Shown one piece after another: positions 6,368 through 9,977 of a stretch of 9,977 bases of DNA. Source of the stretch: Halobacteriales archaeon QH_10_70_21. GTDB taxonomy: Archaea; Halobacteriota; Halobacteria; Halobacteriales; Haloarculaceae. The notes under the pieces were generated by a model. That model did not search any database, was not told where the DNA came from, and saw only the letters and a list, made by a program, of their open reading frames with translations. The DNA lies in contig PXQM01000138.1 of NCBI GenBank assembly GCA_003021325.1, forward strand, positions 1 through 9,977, read 5' to 3'. The first letter of the stretch is position 1; every line of letters begins with the position of its first letter. A program made the translations under genes and the position numbers.

Positions 6368-6860
6368 TCAGTTCGCCGGCTCGACCGTCAGCGTCGTCGT
6401 CTCGGTAACGAGTTCGTCGAGCCCGGGTGTAGCCTCCGAGACGTCGTACGTAGCCGGGGGGAACTCGCCGATGCTGTTGACGACGGTGAACGTCGTGTCG
6501 GCCGAGGTGGTGACGACGTCAACGTTGTCGCGGCCGGTGAGCGGCGCGGCCGTAATCGGGGCGGGATCGGCGCCGACCGCGAGCCGGCTCGACCTCGTCG
6601 CCGCGGCGCACCGATGCGCTGGCAGGCGACAGCGCCGTCCCGGTCTTGACGGGCGACAGCTCGGCAACCGAATCCAGCGTGGCGGTCGTCACCGCCTGCA
6701 GCACCCCGCGGCGGGTCCGGTCCGGGTCGTCGCCCTCCGCGCGGTCGACCGCCGCCTCCGGCCCGCCGAGGATGGCGTCGGCGTCTTCACCGAATGGACG
6801 CCCCGACGAGCCTCCCCGGCAGCTTAGAGGGGCCCTCGGCCGCGACAATCGTCCGAGCAC
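6368..6860 (-). pseudogene. Hypothetical protein, frameshifted
   Basis: Two overlapping frames on the minus strand together give one haloarchaeal-type acidic protein of unknown family. The upstream part includes EDADAILGGPEAAVDRAEGD, then TRRGVLQAVTTATLDSVAEL and SPASASVRRGDEV. The downstream part starts SRLAVGADPAPITAAPLTGR and continues through VVTTSADTTFTVVNSIGEF to TETTTLTVEPAN. The frame changes near 6590, where dropping one base (or adding two) joins DEV to SRLAVG. The C-terminal half looks like beta strands. The true start is unclear: GTG 6860 is only the first start codon in the upstream frame, and the first 25 or so residues after it do not look like protein, so the 5' end may also be damaged. 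No promoter was recognised. Confidence 0.5.
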
Positions 6861-6937
6861 GATACCGGGCTGGACGGACGCCTTGTTGCCGGTCGATGCC
6901 CACCCGAGGCGGACCTGGCGCGCAACACCTGACCACG

Positions 6938-7672
6938 ATGGACCCCGAGACTGCAGCGATGACCGGCGACGCCGACCCGGAGGTCTACGACTCGCTCGAC
7001 GGCCAGGTGGCCCTGGTCACGGGCGCGACGCGGGGTATCGGTGCGGAGATAGCTGCCCGGCTCGCCGACCTCGGCGCGACGGTGTAGGCCGGCGCGCGCA
7101 ACACCGACGACGTGACCGCACCCGAGCAGCGCCCGGTCCGGCTGGACGTGACGGACGACGGGGCGGTCGCCGCCGCGTTCGACCGCGTTGCCGAGGAGGC
7201 CGGCCGGCTGGACGTCCTCGTGAACAACGCCGGCATCTTCGAGCGGTCGGGGTCCCTCGAGGGGATGCCGATGGACGAGTTCGACCGGACGCTGGCGGTG
7301 AACCTTCGCGGCCCGGCGCTCGTCACGAAACACGCGCTCCCGCTGTTGCTGGAGCGGGATGACGGGCGGGTGGTCAGCCTCTCGTCCGACCTCGGACAGT
7401 CCACCGGCGGACGGATGGGCGGGGGGTACCCGGCCTACCGCGTCTCCAAGGCCGGCCTCGGCGGCCTGACAGCGTACCTGCACGCCGAGTACGGCCCGGA
7501 CGGACTGCTCGCGAACGCGGCCAGCCCCGGCTGGGTCCGGACCGACATGGGCGGGCCGAACGACAGCCGCAGCCCTGCGGAGGGTGCCGACACGCCGGTC
7601 TGGCTCGCGCGGTTCCAGCCCGGGAGTCCAGCCGGCCGACTCTGGAAGGACCGTACGGCCGTCGAGTGGTGA
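6938..7672 (+). pseudogene. Short-chain dehydrogenase/reductase with in-frame amber stop
   Basis: Classical SDR of about 244 residues that would reduce or oxidise a carbonyl or alcohol using NAD(P). Visible motifs in order are VALVTGATRGIGAEIAARL (cofactor-binding TGxxxGxG), LDVTDD, VLVNNAGIF (NNAG), VVSLSSD (catalytic Ser region), YRVSK (catalytic YxxxK) and ASPGWVRTDMGG (the PG motif). A TAG at 7085-7087 interrupts the frame after LADLGATV. The frame then continues unchanged with AGARNTDDV, so one substitution (for example TAC to TAG, Tyr) explains it. Starts at ATG 6938 and ATG 6959 are both possible. The remaining peptide from 7112 lacks the cofactor-binding region, so it should be inactive. 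The substrate is unknown. The end (VWLARFQPGSPAGRLWKDR) is typical of haloarchaeal SDRs. Confidence 0.85.
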
Positions 7673-7724
7673 GTGCATGCAGGGGCGCAGGTCCGGCGCC
7701 GGGCGTACCCGTGCCCGGTCCGTT

Positions 7725-7741
7725 CGATAGAGCGTCTATCG
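7725..7741. other. Perfect inverted repeat downstream of the SDR gene
   Basis: CGATAGA-GCG-TCTATCG has 7-bp arms around 3 bases. It lies about 50 bp after the SDR stop and about 190 bp before the surface protein start. No T run follows it. It could be a hairpin at the SDR 3' end or a protein-binding site. The rest of 7673-7930 holds no recognisable gene. Confidence 0.35.
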
Positions 7742-8125
7742 GTCCCGGGGACGGACGACCCCGTCTCTCGAACCGGAGGCCGATACTCACCTTGCCGGCC
7801 TTCCGCCGACGTTGTTGCAGCCGAGACAGTCCGTTCTCCCCGGCAGTTATTCCGTTCTGAACGCCGAATAATAGGGAGTTATCCCGGGTTCGTGCAGCAT
7901 AACAAACCGGGTTCCCCCACTAGCTCATCCATGAGGCTCGTCGCCCCTCTACTCGTCGCGCTCGTCGTATCCGTAGCGGGCGTCGTAGCCGTCCTGCTCG
8001 CCGGACCGGTGCTGAGTGACGGGGTCGTCGCGGGCAGCGAGCAGCCGGTACCGACAGAGGATGCGAGGGACCCGCCGACGGAACCACCCGGTAATCCGCC
8101 AGGCGACCCGCCCGGCAACCCACAG

Positions 8126-8212
8126 GAGGGCCCACCCGACACTCCACACGAAGGTCCGCCTGACAATCCACGAGAAGGCCCACCCGACACTCCACACGAG
8201 GGTCCGTCCGAA
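8126..8212 (+). repeat. 24-bp tandem repeat (three full units plus a partial)
   Basis: Units at 8126-8149, 8150-8173 and 8174-8197 encode EGPPDTPH, EGPPDNPR and EGPPDTPH, and a partial unit (EGPSE) follows. Units 1 and 3 differ at 1 of 24 bases, while unit 2 is more diverged. The repeat lies inside the surface protein linker. Confidence 0.8.
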
Positions 8213-8259
8213 GATAGCGCGACGGATACCCCGACGTCGACACCGACCCAAACGGACCT

Positions 8260-8303
8260 CGTATCGGACCAACTCGGGACCCCGTATCGGACCGACTCGG
8301 AAC
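8260..8303 (+). repeat. Near-duplicate 21-bp segments offset by 23 bp
   Basis: 8260-8280 and 8283-8303 match at 19 of 21 bases. The offset of 23 would be 24 (eight codons) if one base of the C run between them were restored, giving VSDQLGTP followed by VSDRLGTL in one frame. This places the frameshift of the surface protein here. Confidence 0.75.
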
Positions 8304-8316
8304 GCTCGTCCACACA

Positions 8317-8384
8317 CCCACGCCGACACCGACCCCAACGGAGGAACCGACGGCTACCCCCACGCCGACACCGACCCCAACGGA
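8317..8384 (+). repeat. Exact 26-bp direct repeat in the Thr-Pro linker
   Basis: 8317-8342 and 8359-8384 are identical over 26 bases and are 42 bp (14 codons) apart. They encode the PTPTPTPT blocks of the linker. Both copies are in the same corrected frame. Confidence 0.75.
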
Positions 8385-9232
8385 CGCACGGACGCCGACG
8401 GATACCGTAACGCTAACTCCCGAACCACCCTCGACGCCGACGTCGACGGGCATGGCCACACCGACCCCGACGTCCTCACCGTCGCCAACGCCATCGGTTG
8501 TTCCGGGAGGGACAAAGACACCGACGGCGGCGGATTCGCGGTCGCGGGCAGAGGAGCCCTCGCCGACGTCGACGCTCACGCCGACCGTAACGGAGACCGG
8601 GACGCCGACGGATACCCCAGTGGTAGCGGGGATATCGACGCAAACGTCGACCGCCGTCCGCGAGGGCCAACTCGACGTGATCGACGCGTCCATCCCGGTC
8701 GACTTCATCCTGGTGGGGAGGTCCACGACGGTCCAGGTGACCGTCGAGAACCCCTCGAGTCAGGCGCGCGCGGACACCCTGACGGTGACGTTCGAAGGGT
8801 CCCGCTCGAACCACGAGGTCGTCGTGGGTGGCGGCGAGACGGTCGAGATCGAACTCGAGGTAACCTTCGACCGGGGGGGCCGGGGGCCGGTGACGGTCAA
8901 CGGCGTCGAGGCCGGGGAGCTCATCGTCGAGTCCGCCGACCGCGAGGACACAGCGACCCCGGCTCCCGTCGGACAGGACGGGTTCGAACAGGACGGCTTC
9001 GGCGGACTCACGGCGCTGCTGGCGGTGCTGTTACTGACCCTCTACGTCCGCCTCGCGGGGCGAAGCGGCGACTCGAAACGGTAGAGCGTTCGACCACGGG
9101 TCAGTAGGGTCGCTCGCCCGGTCGGATTTGTTCGGTGCACTGGTGACCACCCGTTCGTAGGACGGGGACTCCACGGTCACTCGGAGGCCGAACCACGAGG
9201 GTGGCTGCGAACCCCCTGGAGGAGAGTCCAGA

Positions 9233-9240
9233 ATACGTAT
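9233..9240 (+). promoter_or_regulatory. TATA-like element of the acetyltransferase gene
   Basis: ATACGTAT is an 8-bp palindrome ending 26 bp before ATG 9267. No ribosome binding site is seen near the ATG, so a leaderless or very short-leader transcript is likely. The match to a TATA box is moderate. Confidence 0.35.
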
Positions 9241-9266
9241 CTGACTCCCTCCGCCAACCGTAGCTA

Positions 9267-9833
9267 ATGGCCAGCGAAAAGGAGAAGATGTTGAACGGGG
9301 AGCTGTACGACGCCGAGGACCCGGAACTCGTCGCCGAGCGGGAGCGTGCCCGCGGGCTCACGAGACGGTACAATCGAACGGCACCGAGCGACCGTGAGAG
9401 ACGACGGGAGTTACTGGGCGAACTGTTCGGGTCACTCCGCGAGGACTGTCGCGTAGAGCCCCCGTTTCGCTGTGACTACGGGTACAACATCCACGTGGGT
9501 GAGGGGTTCTACGCGAACGTCGACTGCGTGATGCTGGACGTATGCCGGGTGGACATCGGACGGGATTGCATGGTCGGTCCCGGTGTCCACATCTACACCG
9601 CAACGCACCCGCTCGACGCGGACGAGCGGAGCGAGGGCCCGGAGTACGGGAAACCCGTTTCGGTCGGCGATAGCGTGTGGGTCGGTGGTCGGGCGGTTCT
9701 CAATCCCGGCGTGTCGGTGGGCGACAACGCCGTTATCGCATCCGGGGCGGTCGTGACGGACGACGTTCCCGACGACGTCGTCGTCCAAGGCAATCCCGCG
9801 ACGGTAGTGAAAGAACTCGGAACGGACGACTGA
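9267..9833 (+). CDS. Sugar O-acetyltransferase of the maltose/galactoside acetyltransferase family
   Basis: Protein of 188 residues, the usual length of the Maa/LacA group, which moves an acetyl group from acetyl-CoA to a sugar hydroxyl. The N-terminal mac domain is visible (SEKEKMLNGELYDAEDPELVAER). A left-handed hexapeptide beta-helix follows: PPFRCDYGYNIHVGEGFYAN, VDIGRDCMVGPGVHIY, and then VSVGDSVWVGGRAVLNPGVS with VSVGDNAVIASGAVV. The catalytic His is in YTATHPLDADER. The end, VVVQGNPATVVKEL, has Thr where GNPAR is usual. The protein should be a cytoplasmic trimer with the active site between subunits. The natural substrate is unknown; a role in surface polysaccharide or glycan modification is possible, but no such genes are adjacent. 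The frame is intact. Confidence 0.92.
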   Translation: MASEKEKMLNGELYDAEDPELVAERERARGLTRRYNRTAPSDRERRRELLGELFGSLREDCRVEPPFRCDYGYNIHVGEGFYANVDCVMLDVCRVDIGRDCMVGPGVHIYTATHPLDADERSEGPEYGKPVSVGDSVWVGGRAVLNPGVSVGDNAVIASGAVVTDDVPDDVVVQGNPATVVKELGTDD

Positions 9834-9977
9834 CCTGTACCGTAGACGGCTGCGTCGACCGACTCGGGTCGGAGTGCGTGCCGCTCATCGACGACACACT
9901 CTCGTCCGACCGCCCCGTTCCGAAGGCAGCACGTTCCCGTCGAGACCGACTTGGTCAGTTGTCGGCGGGGACCGAGC
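9834..9977. other. Right-end sequence without a firm gene
   Basis: A minus-strand stop (TGA) at 9955-9957 preceded by SVPADN could be the 3' end of a gene entering from the right. The visible part is too short to judge. Nothing else was recognised. Confidence 0.2.

Larger units (their letters stand above)
7931..9084 (+). pseudogene. Repeat-rich cell-surface protein with PGF-CTERM-like end, frameshifted
   Basis: With one base restored this reads as a single protein of about 384 residues. It has an N-terminal signal or anchor (MRLVAPLLVALVVSVAGVVA, then VLLAGPVL) and a Pro-rich PPGN/PPGD stretch. Three 8-residue repeats (EGPPDTPH, EGPPDNPR, EGPPDTPH; 8126-8197) follow, then a long Thr-Pro linker (about 8230-8640) probably glycosylated outside the cell. 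A beta-rich domain comes next (LDVIDASIPVDFILVGRS ... TVQVTVENPSSQARADTLTV), resembling CARDB-like adhesion folds. The end (DGFGGLTALLAVLLLTLYVR, then RSGDSKR) resembles the PGF-CTERM signal that archaeosortase A processes, with DGF in place of PGF. The frame breaks near 8279-8284, where adding one C to the CCCC run restores it. As written, the first frame stops at 8410. Confidence 0.75.

Noticed and set aside
6029..6649. Long plus-strand open frame after the palindrome.
   Set aside because: The translation is rich in Arg, Pro and Ser with no acidic bias or motif. Its 3' part is a shadow of the minus-strand gene at 6368-6860.
7085..7087. TAG read as pyrrolysine in the SDR.
   Set aside because: Pyrrolysine use is not known for Halobacteria, no pyl genes are visible, and one substitution from a Tyr codon is simpler.
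8126..8212. Short repeats considered as a CRISPR array.
   Set aside because: The units are contiguous, encode a regular octapeptide in frame and have no spacers.
8016..9107. A 363-codon plus-strand frame through the surface protein region with Asp/His-rich repeats (HADTDPNG).
   Set aside because: It is a shifted reading of the Thr-Pro repeats. Its start and end are Arg-rich and match nothing, while the frame ending at 9084 gives a beta domain and C-terminal anchor.
9085..9266. Small inverted repeats (GTGACC/GGTCAC and CCACCC/GGGTGG) before the acetyltransferase.
   Set aside because: The arms are only 6 bp with long loops in GC-rich DNA and are expected by chance.

Overview
The window comes from an extremely halophilic archaeon (class Halobacteria). 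GC content is high, the predicted proteins are rich in Asp and Glu, and most promoters look haloarchaeal: a TATA-like element about 20-30 bp before the start codon and no ribosome binding site, which suggests leaderless mRNAs. Several encoded families are also typical of haloarchaea: a rubrerythrin-like zinc ribbon, a DUF2391 membrane protein, a Tat lipoprotein and a PGF-CTERM-like surface protein. No rRNA, tRNA, CRISPR array, insertion sequence or phage gene was recognised, and the genus cannot be told from the sequence.

Layout. The left end (1-421, minus) is the N-terminal part of a GHMP-fold protein of the beta-RFAP synthase family. A 46-residue zinc ribbon (578-718, minus) is divergent from ilvD (860-2541, plus), the dihydroxy-acid dehydratase of branched-chain amino acid synthesis. 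A Tat lipoprotein follows (2626-3231, plus). It converges on a minus-strand pair: a broken DUF2391 membrane protein (3306-3879) and a double zinc-finger protein (3920-4273). Next is a compact three-gene minus-strand operon (5979 to 4368): CPBP intramembrane protease, six-helix membrane protein and winged-helix regulator. The first two genes overlap by ATGA, and the last two are 2 bp apart. A perfect 19-bp palindrome (6025-6043) lies at the operon promoter and is the likely operator of the regulator. To the right are a non-coding stretch, a frameshifted hypothetical gene (6368-6860, minus), an SDR oxidoreductase with an in-frame amber stop (6938-7672, plus), a frameshifted repeat-rich surface protein (7931-9084, plus) and an intact hexapeptide sugar O-acetyltransferase (9267-9833, plus).

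Most striking pattern. Five of twelve genes are broken although their reading frames otherwise look well conserved: ilvD by an internal deletion with frameshift, DUF2391 by a 1-base loss plus an internal deletion, the 6368-6860 gene by a frameshift, the SDR by one nonsense codon, and the surface protein by a 1-base loss in a C run. Either the region is decaying in this strain or the assembly carries errors. The mix of lesion types is not explained by homopolymer errors alone. The seven remaining genes, including the whole CPBP/membrane/regulator operon, have intact frames (the first only as far as the window shows).

I did not find a new defence or mobile system. The best candidate for a little-described functional unit is the self-contained protease/membrane/regulator operon with its palindrome.
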